Source: Deinococcus ficus (GTDB taxonomy: Bacteria > Deinococcota > Deinococci > Deinococcales > Deinococcaceae). From it: DNA of 64,000 nt. The notes beneath the pieces are model-generated. The model searched no databases. It was not told the DNA's origin and was given only the letters and a program-made list of their open reading frames with translations. Below, piece after piece: positions 1 to 13,596 of this stretch (position 1 is its first letter; each line of letters begins with the position of its first letter). The position numbers were made by a program, and so were the translations under genes. The stretch is taken from NCBI RefSeq assembly GCF_003444775.1, contig NZ_CP021081.1, positions 546,001 through 610,000 on the forward strand. Direction: 5' to 3'.

Positions 1-3
1 CGG

Positions 4-577
4 ATGGAACGCATTGCCCTTTTCATTGACGGCGCCAACGTGTACGCCGCCGCCAAGCGGCTCGGCTGGAACTTCGACCACCGCAAGATCCTGGAGCACT
101 TCGCCACCCAGGGCCGGCTGTACAACGCCTTTTACTACACCGCCGTGCCCTACCCCATCGACGACAAGCAGAAGCGCTTCACGGACGCCCTGACCTACAT
201 GGGCTACACGGTCCGCACCCGCCCGCTGCGCGAGGCGACCGACGAGAGCGGCCAGACGTACCGCCGCGCGAACCTCGACATCGAACTCGTCACCGACCTG
301 CTCACCACCGAAGGGCAGTACGACGTGGCCGTGCTCCTCACCGGCGACGGCGACTTCGAACGGCCCGTAGAGGTCCTGCGCGCCCGCGGCAAACGCGTCG
401 TGGTCGCCAGCATCCCCGAGATGACCAGCTACGAACTGCGCAACGCCGCCGACACGTACGTGGACCTCGGCAGCCTGCGCGACCAGGTGGAACGCCCCGG
501 GTACCGCCTGCCCAGCGAGCAGCGCGACCGCGTCGACACCGGCCGGCCCTACTACGTCAACGCTCCCATGGACCAGG

Positions 578-588
<11 letters not shown>
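4..588 (+). CDS. NYN domain (LabA/DUF88-type) putative ribonuclease
   Basis: 194 aa. The N-terminus ALFIDGANV and the later LDIELV and LLTGDGDF segments carry the spaced acidic residues that bind metal in the NYN/PIN-like fold, so this is probably a cytoplasmic metal-dependent RNase-like protein. The central domain spans about residues 3-150, and the last 40 residues are polar and probably disordered. The start fits the family, whose members begin only a few residues before the first Asp. The gene overlaps plsX by 11 nt, which suggests co-transcription and coupled translation. The RNA substrate cannot be read from the sequence. Confidence 0.8.
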
Positions 589-1660
<1,072 letters not shown>

Positions 1661-1702
1661 CGTCCTCCGGTTCTCAGAGCGGTGCGTGGCAGACTGACCG
1701 GA

Positions 1703-2977
1703 ATGCTGGAACAGCTCACCGAACAGTTTCTTCAGAGCATTCAGACGCCCCGCGCGTGGGTGGGCCTCGCCGTCACGCTGGTCGTCGCGTACGCGCTCTA
1801 CCGCTTCGGGCGCACCCTGCTGCGCTCCCTGGAACGCCACCTGCCGGCCCGGCTCGTCTGGGGCCTGAAATGGGTGTGGCTGCTGCTGGTCGGCGTGGGC
1901 TGGCTGGCGGTCGCCGCGCACCTGCTGCAGCTCTCGGCCCTGCCGTTCCTGTACGAGTACGGGCAGGGCATCGCCGCGTGGTTCGGGCACAGCGCCGCGC
2001 AGACGCTGGTGGTCGTCGCCATCGCCTTGATCGCCTGGAACCTCGTGGGCGCCCTGGCCCACCGCATCGTCCCGGACGACGAGTTCAACCGCCGCACCGT
2101 GCGTGTGCAGACCCTCAAGGGCGTGATCGAAAGCACCCTGAAAGTCGCCATCGTGATCATCAGCGTGATCGCCGTGATCCAGTCCCTCGGCGTGAACGCC
2201 ACCAGCCTGCTCGCCGGGGTGTCCGTGCTGGGCCTCGCGGTCAGCTTCGGCGCGCAGAGCCTCGTGAAGGACCTGTTCAGCGGGTTTTTCATCCTGCTCG
2301 AAGACCAGTACGGCGTGGGCGACGTGATCACCGTGAACACCGGCCTGCTCAGCGGCAACGTCGAGAAACTCAACCTGCGCATGACCGCCCTGCGCGGCCT
2401 GGACGGCACGCTGCACATCATCCCCAACGGGCAGATCAACACCGTCAGCGTGAGCAGCAAGGACTGGTCCCGGGTGGTCGCCACCGTGGACGTCACCTAC
2501 AGCGCCAACCTCAACGACGCCCTGCGCGTCCTCAAGGCCGTCAGCGACGAACTGGCCGCCGACCCCGAATGGAAGCACTTCTTCCTGGACGCCCCGGACA
2601 TCCAGGGCGTCACGCAGCTCGCCCCGGACGGCGTGACCCTGCGCGCCCTGTTCAAGGTGCAGCCGAAAAGCCAGTACGCGATCGGGCGGGAATTCAACCG
2701 CCGCATCAAGATCGCCATGGACCAGGCCGGCATCAGCATTCCCAGCCCGCAGCGCCACCTGAACTTCGGGGACGGCCCGGTGGAGATCCGGCTGGTGCGC
2801 GACCCCGTCCCGGCCCGCGCGCCCGGCAGCCCGGACAGCCCGGCGCCCGCCGCGGCCGCTCCCGGGCGCGTGCCCGGCCTGGACGCCGGGAAGGCCGCGC
2901 CGCTGCCCGAACAGGAACGCACCCAGGCGCCCATCACACCCAGCATGACCCGCGACGCCGAGGACGACCGCAGCTGA
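1703..2977 (+). CDS. MscS-family mechanosensitive ion channel
   Basis: 424 aa inner-membrane protein. Hydrophobic helices lie at roughly residues 18-36, 55-75, 95-120 and 145-190, followed by the MscS pore-lining and beta domain, whose GAQSLVKDLFSGF and GDVI segments are typical. It would release solutes on hypo-osmotic shock. The C-terminal ~60 residues are Pro/Ala-rich and outside the conserved domain. A GTG at 1682 is possible, but ATG 1703 (MLEQLTEQF) gives the more usual N-terminus. It is transcribed in the same direction as plsX with a 42-nt gap. Confidence 0.88.
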   Translation: MLEQLTEQFLQSIQTPRAWVGLAVTLVVAYALYRFGRTLLRSLERHLPARLVWGLKWVWLLLVGVGWLAVAAHLLQLSALPFLYEYGQGIAAWFGHSAAQTLVVVAIALIAWNLVGALAHRIVPDDEFNRRTVRVQTLKGVIESTLKVAIVIISVIAVIQSLGVNATSLLAGVSVLGLAVSFGAQSLVKDLFSGFFILLEDQYGVGDVITVNTGLLSGNVEKLNLRMTALRGLDGTLHIIPNGQINTVSVSSKDWSRVVATVDVTYSANLNDALRVLKAVSDELAADPEWKHFFLDAPDIQGVTQLAPDGVTLRALFKVQPKSQYAIGREFNRRIKIAMDQAGISIPSPQRHLNFGDGPVEIRLVRDPVPARAPGSPDSPAPAAAAPGRVPGLDAGKAAPLPEQERTQAPITPSMTRDAEDDRS

Positions 2978-3063
2978 AGCCCGCTGACTTCTGAATGACG
3001 GCTCAATGAAAATCTCCCCGTCCGCCTCAGAGTTCCGTCAGGCTCGCTGGGTACAGTGCCCCC

Positions 3064-3561
<498 letters not shown>

Positions 3562-3580
3562 ACTTCATCACCTGGAACGG

Positions 3581-3603
3581 GGGACGCCGCGGCGTCCCTT
3601 TTT
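3581..3603 (+). terminator. Intrinsic terminator after the DUF4384 gene
   Basis: Perfect 8-bp stem GGGACGCC/GGCGTCCC with a 2-nt loop, followed by TTTTT. It lies 20 nt after the stop codon. Confidence 0.85.
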
Positions 3604-3626
3604 CCTTTGGCCTTACCCTGAACGCC

Positions 3627-4532
3627 ATGAGCCTGACCTTCCAGGAAGCGAGTGAGCGGGTGGACGCCTTCATCGGCCAGTTTGAGGAGGGGTACTTCCC
3701 GCCGCTGCTGATGCTGGCCCGCCTGACCGAGGAAACCGGCGAGATCGCCCGCGTGATCGCCCACCAGAACGGCAAGACCCCCAAGGCCGGCGAGGATGCC
3801 GGGGACCTGGAGATGGAACTCGCGGACCTGCTGTTCGTGATGCTGTGCATGGCGAACGAACGCGGCCTGAACCTGGAACGCGGCTTCGCCCGCATGATGG
3901 ACAAGATCGACCGCCGCGACGCTGACCGCTGGACGAAAAAGACCCCGGACGGGCAAGCTGAGGGGCAGTCAGCCCTGGTCCGTGACCTCACCCGCCCTCC
4001 CGGAGACCCTGCCCTGACCGACGCCCGCTACCCCCTCGGCCCGATGCCCCTGGTGCAGTCCCTCACGCCCGCGCAGCGGAACGAGGCCCGCCGCGCCGTG
4101 GCCGCCCTGCCCGCCGCCCTGCGCGCCGCCGTGCAGGACCTCACCGACGCGCAGCTCGACACGCCCTACCGCGAGGGCGGCTGGACCGTCCGGCAGGTCG
4201 TGCACCACGTTGCCGACAGCCACCTGAACGCCTTCGTGCGCCTGAAACTCGCCCTGACCGAGCCGAACCCCACCATCAAGCCGTACGACGAGGCCCTCTG
4301 GGCGCAGCTGCCTGACACGCAACTCCCGGTCGGGGTGAGCCTGGACCTGCTCGGCGCGCTGCACACCCGCCTGAGCGCGCTGCTGGACAGCGTGACCGAC
4401 TGGACCCGCCCCTGGACGCACCCCGCCACCGGCCAGACCTGGACCGTGGACTCCCTGCTCGCCATGTACGCCTGGCACGGCCAGCACCACACCGCGCACA
4501 TCACCGCCCTGCGCGCCCAGCGCGGCTGGTAG
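3627..4532 (+). CDS. MazG-like pyrophosphohydrolase fused in frame to a DinB/YfiT-type protein
   Basis: 301 codons are open without a stop. Residues 1-118 are MazG/YpjD-like: [10 protein letters not shown] gives the EExxE motif and ELADLLFVM the ExxD motif, which bind Mg and NTP. Residues ~130-301 are a four-helix DinB/YfiT (BstA) domain with metal-ligand histidines in VVHHVADSH and WHGQHHTAH. These are usually separate genes. TACCCT lies 7 nt before ATG 3627 (leaderless). The second half may also be made alone from CTG 4014, which has GGAGA at 4002-4006, 7 nt upstream. A Nudix hydrolase follows after 3 nt, giving a nucleotide/thiol clean-up theme. The domains are clear; the fusion itself is not certain. 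Confidence 0.8.
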   Translation: MSLTFQEASERVDAFIGQFEEGYFPPLLMLARLTEETGEIARVIAHQNGKTPKAGEDAGDLEMELADLLFVMLCMANERGLNLERGFARMMDKIDRRDADRWTKKTPDGQAEGQSALVRDLTRPPGDPALTDARYPLGPMPLVQSLTPAQRNEARRAVAALPAALRAAVQDLTDAQLDTPYREGGWTVRQVVHHVADSHLNAFVRLKLALTEPNPTIKPYDEALWAQLPDTQLPVGVSLDLLGALHTRLSALLDSVTDWTRPWTHPATGQTWTVDSLLAMYAWHGQHHTAHITALRAQRGW

Positions 4533-5003
<471 letters not shown>

Positions 5004-5062
5004 CCCCCAGCGCCCCCGCAGCCCGGCCCCCGGAGCGCGGGAGCGCCGGGTATGCTGACCGC

Positions 5063-5740
5063 ATGATCGAAGCCGACACGGACACCCTGCGCACCATCAG
5101 CTTGCTGCTCGTGGATGACCACCCCGTCGTCCGCAAGGGAACCCGTGAACTGCTCGAAGGCGAAAGTGACCTGCGCGTCATCGGCGAGGCCGGCAGCGGC
5201 GAGGAAGCCGTCACGCAGGCCCGCGCCCTGAAACCCGACGTGATCCTGATGGACGTCAGCATGCCCGGCATGAACGGCATCGAAGCGACCCGCGCCATCA
5301 AGGCCGAACAGCCCGGCGTGGGCGTGCTCGTCCTCACCAGCTACGACGACGACGCCTACGTCTTCGCCCTGCTGGAAGCCGGCGCCGCCGGGTACCTCCT
5401 GAAAAACGCCAGCGAGGACGACCTGCTCGGCGCCGTGCGCGCCGTCGCCGCCGGCGAGAGCGCCCTGCACCCCAGCGTCGCCCGCAAGGTCCTGGAACGC
5501 TTCAGCACCCACACCACCCCCACCCCCCCGGAAGACGACCTCAGCCCCCGCGAACTGGAGGTCCTGCGCGTGGCCGCCACCGGCCGCACCAACAAGGAAA
5601 TCGCCCGGGACCTGGACATCAGCCCCCGCACCGTGCAGGTGCACCTCGCCAACATCTTTTCCAAGCTCGGCGTCGGCAGCCGCACCGAGGCCGTGCTCCA
5701 CGGCATCAAACGCGGCTGGATCGACCCGAAAAGCCTGTAA
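5063..5740 (+). CDS. NarL/LuxR-family response regulator
   Basis: 225 aa. The receiver domain (about residues 10-130) has the acidic pair in LLVDDHPVV, the phospho-Asp in [14 protein letters not shown] and the Lys in GYLLKNAS. The LuxR-type HTH (about 160-220) contains [22 protein letters not shown]. It is an orphan here: no histidine kinase lies in the window. TATGCT sits 6 nt before the ATG, so the mRNA is probably leaderless. The start is set by this and by the receiver N-terminus. Confidence 0.92.
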   Translation: MIEADTDTLRTISLLLVDDHPVVRKGTRELLEGESDLRVIGEAGSGEEAVTQARALKPDVILMDVSMPGMNGIEATRAIKAEQPGVGVLVLTSYDDDAYVFALLEAGAAGYLLKNASEDDLLGAVRAVAAGESALHPSVARKVLERFSTHTTPTPPEDDLSPRELEVLRVAATGRTNKEIARDLDISPRTVQVHLANIFSKLGVGSRTEAVLHGIKRGWIDPKSL

Positions 5741-6283
5741 GTGCTGCAGGCGCTAACCCTGGCGGAGTACGAGGCGCAGGTCGCCCGGCTGATTGGCCTG
5801 AGACTACAGGCGGTGCGCTACTACGAACTGCCGGGCGAGCCGGGCTGGAATGCCCACTTGAACTTTGACTCCTTGGACTACGGCCTGGACCTTCAAGGGG
5901 AGGACGGCCGGTGCTTCGGCCTGATCTGGGGACAGACCTTCGCCCAGTACGACGTCGCGGTGCTCTCCCACGCACTACTGCAAGAGCTTTCCTCGGCCAC
6001 CTTCACTGACGTCTCCCTGGAAAGTCGCTGGGCGGACGTGACCGGTCAGGTCATCACGACCGTGATGGTGTCCTGGCAGTCAGGGTTCGAGCCTGATGGG
6101 GCGCCATACCCTGAGGCCGTTACCCTGCAGCTCACTTCGGGACAGCGGATTCATGTGGCGGCCCTTGAATTCCGTGATGAAACCGGCTGGATAGGCATGG
6201 CGGATCACCTCAGCGTGTTCTTCGACGACAGGGCCGCTGCCGCAGCCGGCCGGCCTGTGGCGTCTGCTACCTTCGCTTCATGA
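5741..6283 (+). CDS. Hypothetical protein with atypical codon use
   Basis: 180 aa, not recognised. The GTG start at 5741 follows the TAA of the response regulator with no gap, and its end overlaps panB by 4 nt. The protein is acidic and soluble, with conserved-looking aromatic stretches ([26 protein letters not shown]). Its codons use A and T in the third position much more than the flanking genes do, which suggests recent acquisition. The overlap on both sides argues it is expressed with its neighbours. Single-domain immunity-type proteins can look like this, but no family match is claimed. Confidence 0.6.
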   Translation: MLQALTLAEYEAQVARLIGLRLQAVRYYELPGEPGWNAHLNFDSLDYGLDLQGEDGRCFGLIWGQTFAQYDVAVLSHALLQELSSATFTDVSLESRWADVTGQVITTVMVSWQSGFEPDGAPYPEAVTLQLTSGQRIHVAALEFRDETGWIGMADHLSVFFDDRAAAAAGRPVASATFAS

Positions 6284-7101
6284 AGCGCAGTGTGCCGGAC
6301 CTGATGAACAGCGAGTCGCCCTTGGTCATGGTGACCGCCTACGACTTCCCGGGTGGGAAGGTGGCCGAGGCGGCCGGGGTGGACCTGATCCTGGTGGGGG
6401 ACAGCCTGGGCAACGTGGTGCTGGGGTATGACAGCACGGCGCCCGTGACGCTGAATGACATGATTCACCATGCGCGGGCGGTGAGGCGGGGCGCGCCGGA
6501 CACGTTCCTGGTGGTGGACCTGCCGTTCGGGACGTACCACACGGGCGTGACGGACGCGATGCGCAGCGCGGTGCGGGTGATTCAGGAGACGGGCGCGGAC
6601 GCGATCAAGATGGAGGGCGCCACGCCGGAAGTCGTGGAGGTCGTGCGGGTCCTGACGCGGAATGGCATTCCCGTGATGGGGCACGTGGGCCTGATGCCGC
6701 AGACGGCGACGGCGCAGGGGGGCCTGCGGGTGCAGGGCAAGGATGACGAGTCGGCCCGCCGGACGCTGGACGGCGCGCTGGCGCTGGCGGAGGCGGGGGC
6801 GTTCAGCGTGGTGCTGGAGGCCATCCCGGCGCGGCTGGCGCGGCTGATCACGGAGAAGCTGCCGGTGCCGACCATCGGGATCGGGGCGGGCGTGAACTGC
6901 GGCGGGCAGGTGCTGGTCACGCATGACCTGCTTGGCGTGTACGAGGGGGAGGAGAAGAAGATCGCGAAGCGGTACGCGGAGGTGGGGCGGATCTCGCGGG
7001 AGGCGATCACGCAGTACGCCTCGGAGGTCCGGGCGCGGGCGTTCCCCACCAGGGAGAACAGTTTTGTGATGAAGGATGACGTCCTGGACAAGCTGTACTG
7101 A
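6280..7101 (+). CDS. panB: 3-methyl-2-oxobutanoate hydroxymethyltransferase
   Basis: 273 aa, full length. It transfers a hydroxymethyl group from methylene-THF to alpha-ketoisovalerate, the first committed step of pantothenate synthesis. The family landmarks are present: [35 protein letters not shown] and IKMEGA (metal and substrate site), then PTIGIGAG near residue 200. TACCTT 6 nt before the ATG suggests its own leaderless promoter inside the preceding gene. It is followed by a clear terminator. coaD, a later step of CoA synthesis, lies at 14.3 kb but is unlinked. Confidence 0.95.
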   Translation: MKRSVPDLMNSESPLVMVTAYDFPGGKVAEAAGVDLILVGDSLGNVVLGYDSTAPVTLNDMIHHARAVRRGAPDTFLVVDLPFGTYHTGVTDAMRSAVRVIQETGADAIKMEGATPEVVEVVRVLTRNGIPVMGHVGLMPQTATAQGGLRVQGKDDESARRTLDGALALAEAGAFSVVLEAIPARLARLITEKLPVPTIGIGAGVNCGGQVLVTHDLLGVYEGEEKKIAKRYAEVGRISREAITQYASEVRARAFPTRENSFVMKDDVLDKLY

Positions 7102-7115
7102 ACTCGGAGCGGGAT

Positions 7116-7148
7116 GGGGGCGTCGGCGTGGGCCGGCGCCTCCTTTGT
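7116..7148 (+). terminator. Terminator after panB
   Basis: 12-bp stem (7116-7127 with 7132-7143) containing two G-U wobble pairs and a 4-nt loop, followed by TTTGTG. Confidence 0.75.
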
Positions 7149-7175
7149 GTCTGTCTGGATTTAGGTGTCGCCATT

Positions 7176-7213
7176 TTGCGCCATCTATTGCTATTTAGCA
7201 TAATATGGTGCAA
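7176..7213 (+). promoter_or_regulatory. Promoter embedded in a 38-bp imperfect palindrome
   Basis: The two 19-nt halves match at 14 positions. The outer arms are TTGCGCCAT and ATGGTGCAA and the inner arms TGCTA and TAGCA, all sharing one centre between 7194 and 7195. A -35-like TTGCGC (7176-7181) and -10-like CATAAT (7199-7204) with 17-nt spacing lie inside it. It is probably the operator and promoter of the helix-turn-helix gene at 7245. Confidence 0.6.
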
Positions 7214-7244
7214 GCTGGTGCCGGTTGACAGGAGGTGGCCGAAC

Positions 7245-7616
7245 ATGGACGAAGTGATGACCCTGGAAGATCTCGCCGCGTATTTGAAGATCAGTGAGAC
7301 GACCGCCTACCATCTCGTTCGCAGCGGCGCCATTCCCGGCCGGAAGGTGGGCCGTGAGTGGCGCTTCCTGAAGCGGCGCATTGAGAACTGGCTGATGCAG
7401 GACAGTACAGACGACGCCACCGGCGAGAACGGCACCGTGCGACTCGACGCCCTGGGCGGCGAATTTCGCATCGAGAACGGCCAGGAGCAGATCGCCCTGT
7501 GGCTCCCCATGACCCGCGAGGAGAAGGCCGCGCAGATCGAGAAGGCGCAGCGGGACGGCGTGAACGTCAGCGACGTGGTGGCCGCGTACCTGCGTGAATG
7601 GGCCCGCACTGGCTGA
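7245..7616 (+). CDS. Excisionase-like helix-turn-helix DNA-binding protein
   Basis: 123 aa. Residues 1-50 (MTLEDLAAYLKISETTAYHLVRSGAIPGRKVGREWRF) are a MerR/excisionase-type winged HTH, of the kind that binds DNA by itself without a recombinase. The C-terminal 70 residues are mixed and unassigned. ATG 7245 is chosen because AGGAGGTGG lies just upstream at 7230-7238. The 38-bp palindrome over the promoter suggests autoregulation. No integrase is nearby, so a role in phage excision is unlikely. Confidence 0.82.
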   Translation: MDEVMTLEDLAAYLKISETTAYHLVRSGAIPGRKVGREWRFLKRRIENWLMQDSTDDATGENGTVRLDALGGEFRIENGQEQIALWLPMTREEKAAQIEKAQRDGVNVSDVVAAYLREWARTG

Positions 7617-7669
7617 TCCAGGAAGCGCGACCGCCCTGACCTCGCCCCACCTTTCCCTGGAGACTCTGC

Positions 7670-8893
7670 ATGCTGAACTGCACCTTTCCCGCCCTGGACA
7701 CCCCGGGCTTTCCTTCCTACCTGTGCGCGCATCTGCTCTCCGGGCTGGGCAACAGCATGAACGTGATCGCCCTGAGCCTCCTGCTGTTTCAGCTGACCGG
7801 GAGTGTCGCGGCGCTGGCGGGCCTGTGGGCGGCGCGCGTGGCCGCCCGACTGCTGCTGCAACCCGTGCTGGGCGTGGCCGTGGACCGCTGCGACAAGAAG
7901 CGCCTGCTGGTCGTCACGCACCTGGGGAACGCCGGGGTCGCCGCCGCGTTCCTGTTCGTGAACGGGGAGACGCTGTGGCTGGCCCTGGCCCTGACCTTCG
8001 CGTTGCAGTGCCTGGACGGCCTGGCCGGCCCGGCCCTGGGCGCGGCCGTTCCTGGCCTGCTCCCGCGGGAGCAGCTGGCGTCCGGGAATGCGCTGCTGAG
8101 CCTGACCGGGAAGGTGGCCGGGTCCCTGGGGCCGGCCCTGGCGGGCGTGCTGTTCACCATGTGGGGTGCGGCGCCGCTGTTCGCGTTCAATGCCGTCAGC
8201 TTTGTGCTGCTGGCGGCCGTGATTGCCCGCCTGACCTTCCTCGCTCCGGCCCGGCCGGCACAGGCGGTGACTTTCTGGCAGGACTTCCGCACCGGGTGGC
8301 GCGTCGCCCTGGGGCACCCGCTCGTCCTGATGGTGTTGGGCGTGTCTCTGGTCAGCAACGCCGCCTGGCGGGCGCTGGAGATCACGCTGGTGCCCTGGGC
8401 GCAGGCCCTGAACGCCGGGGGGGTGTCGGCGTACGGTCTGCTGTTCACGGCCCTGACGCTGGGCGGGGTGGCCGGCGCGGCCCTGGTGCCCCACCTGCAC
8501 CTGGAGGACCGGCCCTTCCGGAAACTGCTGTGGAGTTTCGGGTTGTCCGGCGTCCCCCTCGCCGTGGTCGGTCTGGGGCACAGTGTGCCCCTGGCGCTGG
8601 CGGCCATGTTCGTCTGCGGGGCGTTGCTGGACGTCGTGGGCATCACCACGACCACCACCCTGCAACGCAGCGTGCCGGGCGAGGTCCTGGGCCGGGTGTT
8701 CGCCGCGGTGAACGTCTCCGCCGCCCTGGGTGCCCTGCCCGTCCTGGCCGGTCTGGCGGGGCTGACTGGATGGGTGGGGGAGGCCGGGGTGATCGTGGGC
8801 GCCGGGCTGCTGTGCACCGCGGCGGCCCTGGGGCTGGGCGGGCGCTGGGCCCACCGGCGGGACCTCCCGAAGGCTCCGCTCATTGCAGGCTGA
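7670..8893 (+). CDS. MFS transporter
   Basis: 407 aa with about 12 predicted membrane helices and the loop between helices 2 and 3 ending in VLGVAVDRCDKKRLLV, the MFS motif-A position. It is probably a drug or metabolite exporter in the inner membrane. It starts 53 nt after the HTH gene and may be in the same transcript, which would make that regulator a candidate controller. No substrate can be assigned from sequence. Confidence 0.85.
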   Translation: MLNCTFPALDTPGFPSYLCAHLLSGLGNSMNVIALSLLLFQLTGSVAALAGLWAARVAARLLLQPVLGVAVDRCDKKRLLVVTHLGNAGVAAAFLFVNGETLWLALALTFALQCLDGLAGPALGAAVPGLLPREQLASGNALLSLTGKVAGSLGPALAGVLFTMWGAAPLFAFNAVSFVLLAAVIARLTFLAPARPAQAVTFWQDFRTGWRVALGHPLVLMVLGVSLVSNAAWRALEITLVPWAQALNAGGVSAYGLLFTALTLGGVAGAALVPHLHLEDRPFRKLLWSFGLSGVPLAVVGLGHSVPLALAAMFVCGALLDVVGITTTTTLQRSVPGEVLGRVFAAVNVSAALGALPVLAGLAGLTGWVGEAGVIVGAGLLCTAAALGLGGRWAHRRDLPKAPLIAG

Positions 8894-8933
8894 GGCGTAG
8901 CGCAGGGCGGGCACGGGGCGGCATGCTGGGCGC

Positions 8934-9365
8934 ATGGCGCGTTCCCTTCCCGCTTCCCGCCCGTCCGCCCTTCAGACTGTGGCCCGCTGGCTGCTGGGGG
9001 CGGCCATGCTGACCGCCGGAACCGGGCACCTGACCACGCAGCGGCAGGAGTTCCAGGCGCAGGTGCCCACCTGGCTGCCGCTGGACAAGGACCTCGTGGT
9101 GCTGGCGTCCGGGGTGGTGGAGTTGGGGTTCGGGGCGGCGCTGCTGGCCCTGCCCCGGCAGCGGGTGACGGTGGGGTGGCTGCTCGCGGCGTTCTTCGTG
9201 CTGATCTTTCCGGGGAACGTGTCGCAGTACGTGTCGCGGCAGGATGCGTTCGGGCTGAACTCGGACCGGGCGCGGCTGATCCGGCTGTTCTTCCAGCCGG
9301 TGCTGGTGGCGTGGGCGCTGTGGTCCACCGGGGCCTGGTCGGCCTGGCGCGCCCGCCGCAGGTAA
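8934..9365 (+). CDS. DoxX-like integral membrane protein
   Basis: 143 aa with four hydrophobic segments: about residues 14-32, 53-72, 79-95 and 112-132. The opening ARWLLGAAMLTAGTGHL and the central PGNVSQYV resemble DoxX-family proteins. The role is unknown, possibly redox-related as in other DoxX proteins (inference). It ends at a shared hairpin with gdhB converging from the right. Confidence 0.65.
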   Translation: MARSLPASRPSALQTVARWLLGAAMLTAGTGHLTTQRQEFQAQVPTWLPLDKDLVVLASGVVELGFGAALLALPRQRVTVGWLLAAFFVLIFPGNVSQYVSRQDAFGLNSDRARLIRLFFQPVLVAWALWSTGAWSAWRARRR

Positions 9366-9368
9366 GAG

Positions 9369-9401
9369 ACCCGCCCGGCAGCGTAACTGTGCCGGGCGGG
9401 T
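9369..9401. terminator. Bidirectional terminator between the DoxX gene and gdhB
   Basis: Perfect 12-bp stem (9369-9380 with 9390-9401) with a 9-nt loop between convergent genes. T-rich sequence follows on the + side. Confidence 0.75.
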
Positions 9402-9438
9402 TCTGGTTCTGTTCAGCCCCGGGGTGCGGGGCGGGGCT

Positions 9439-10743
<1,305 letters not shown>

Positions 10744-10820
10744 GTGGCTTGCCTCCAGGCGGGAAGAGTGGCAGGGGCGGGGCGGGCGGAGCGGCTGGGC
10801 CGTGTCCCGGGCGGGTGGGG

Positions 10821-12074
<1,254 letters not shown>

Positions 12075-12447
12075 TCGCTTTGATCTCCTTTCCGGTGGTG
12101 GCCTGACCGCAGTCCGGCACTCCGGGCTCAGGCGCCGGGCTGAGGGGTTGTGGGCTCAGCGCGGTTCGCCTGTCACGGGCCTCCGGCGTCCGGATGGCCT
12201 GTCTAGCTCTTGTCAACCGTCCCCGTTGTATCCGGGATTTGGGGGCGCGTCAACCCCTCTTCAATTGCGCTCCTGAGCCTGAACTCGGCACAGATATTGC
12301 GTTCAGGGTGCCTTCCGGGACATCTGTCTGGGGCGCGCTGCGGGATTGCGCCGCCCCCCGGGTTCGGGCGGCAAATCGTGCAGATTTCTCCCTGCAACAT
12401 TTCAATTGTAATGCGTCAGATGAGAGCTTAGCGCGCCTCACCACCCC
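12075..12447. other. Intergenic region upstream of gdhA
   Basis: 373 nt without a gene. It holds the gdhA ribosome binding site, a leader of about 144 nt and the promoter at 12225-12253. The part from about 12280 to 12430 is distinctly richer in A and T than the rest of the window, and I see no convincing ORF or RNA structure there. Confidence 0.5.
12225..12253 (-). promoter_or_regulatory. Promoter of gdhA-gdhB
   Basis: On the minus strand, -35 TTGACG (12248-12253), 17-nt spacer and -10 TACAAC (12225-12230). This is one of the best sigma-70-type matches in the window. It predicts a leader of about 144 nt. Confidence 0.65.
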
Positions 12448-13422
12448 TCAGTGGGACCGGGCCCGCTCCCGCTCCGCCAGGGCCGCCAGGGCGTCCCGGG
12501 CCTCCGAACGCGGCAGGGCCTCCAGCGCCTGCGCCGCCAGCCCCGCCCGCCGCCGGATCTCCTCCCGCGTGCGCTCCAGCACCCCGCTCTCCCGCGCCAG
12601 CGCCCGCACCCGCTCCACGTCGCCCTCCTGCGCGGCCCGGCGCTCCAGCACGTCGCGCACCTCGTCCCCGTGCGGACCTTCCAGCAGGTACAGCAGCGGC
12701 AGCGTCGCCTTGCCCTCACGCAGGTCCCCGCCCACGGGCTTGCCGATCACGGCCTCCTCGCCCAGCAGGTCCAGCAGGTCGTCCTGCATCTGGAAGGCCA
12801 TGCCGTACTCCAGCCCGAACGCCGCCAGCGCCTCCCGCACCTCCTCCGGGGCGCCCAGCAGCAGCGCCGGGCTCATCGCCGCGAGTTCCGTCAGGGCGGC
12901 CGTCTTGCCGTGAATCACGTTCAGGTAGTTCTCCAGCGTGTACTCCTGATACGCCGCCACCTGGAACTGCAGCACCTCGCCCTCGCAGATCACACTGGCC
13001 GTCTGCCCGAAGGCGTGCGTCAACGCCGCGCTGCCTGGCATCTGCGCCAGCAGCATCAGCAGGCGCGAGAGCATGAAATCCCCGCTCATCACGCTCACCA
13101 CGTTCCCGAAGCGCCGGAAGGCCGTCACGTGCCCGCGGCGCGTGTCCGAGTCGTCGATCAGGTCGTCGTGCAGCAGCGAGGCGCTGTGCAGCAGTTCCAC
13201 GCACACGCCCAGGTCCACCACATTCTTCCAGCCCACCCGCGCCGGGCTGGCGCCCAGCACCTGCGCGGCCAGGAACGCGATCATCGGCCGGGTCCGCTTC
13301 CCGCCCGCCGCGACCAGATCCTCACCGATCAGCTCGATGAACTCCACCCGCGAGCGCAGCACCTCGCGCAGCCGGTCCTCGAAGGCCGCGTCGGGCAACG
13401 CCACATTCCGGGTCTGAACCAT
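12448..13422 (-). CDS. Trans-polyprenyl diphosphate synthase
   Basis: 324 aa. It extends allylic diphosphates with IPP, most likely making the menaquinone side chain. Both aspartate motifs are present: HDDLIDDSD at residues 85-93 and QDDLLDLLG at about 213-221, with KRTRP at 42-46 binding IPP. Chain length depends on residues before the first motif (VELLHSASLL); small residues there allow long products. TATACT lies 7 nt before the ATG, so the mRNA is leaderless. It resembles heptaprenyl/octaprenyl synthases (HepT/IspB). Confidence 0.9.
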   Translation of the reverse strand: MVQTRNVALPDAAFEDRLREVLRSRVEFIELIGEDLVAAGGKRTRPMIAFLAAQVLGASPARVGWKNVVDLGVCVELLHSASLLHDDLIDDSDTRRGHVTAFRRFGNVVSVMSGDFMLSRLLMLLAQMPGSAALTHAFGQTASVICEGEVLQFQVAAYQEYTLENYLNVIHGKTAALTELAAMSPALLLGAPEEVREALAAFGLEYGMAFQMQDDLLDLLGEEAVIGKPVGGDLREGKATLPLLYLLEGPHGDEVRDVLERRAAQEGDVERVRALARESGVLERTREEIRRRAGLAAQALEALPRSEARDALAALAERERARSH

Positions 13423-13596
13423 GCGGGCAAGTATAGGGAAACCCCGCCGGGCGGAACGTACCCGCCCGCCCCAGGGGCGACTGGCGGCGTCCCCCACGCA
13501 GTGAAGGATTCAGGCGCCCGGGCGGCACGCCAGGCGGGGGACGAGAGTGGGGGCGTCCCTCGCACTGGCCCCTGACCGCATGGTAAAAACACGGTT

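Noticed and set aside
7189..7204. Possible radiation/desiccation response motif (DdrO site) in the HTH promoter
   Set aside because: TGCTATTTAGCATAA is similar in spirit to TTATGT-N-ACATAA palindromes but differs in arm sequence and in spacing (even, not odd, centre). I treat it as part of a different 38-bp palindrome.
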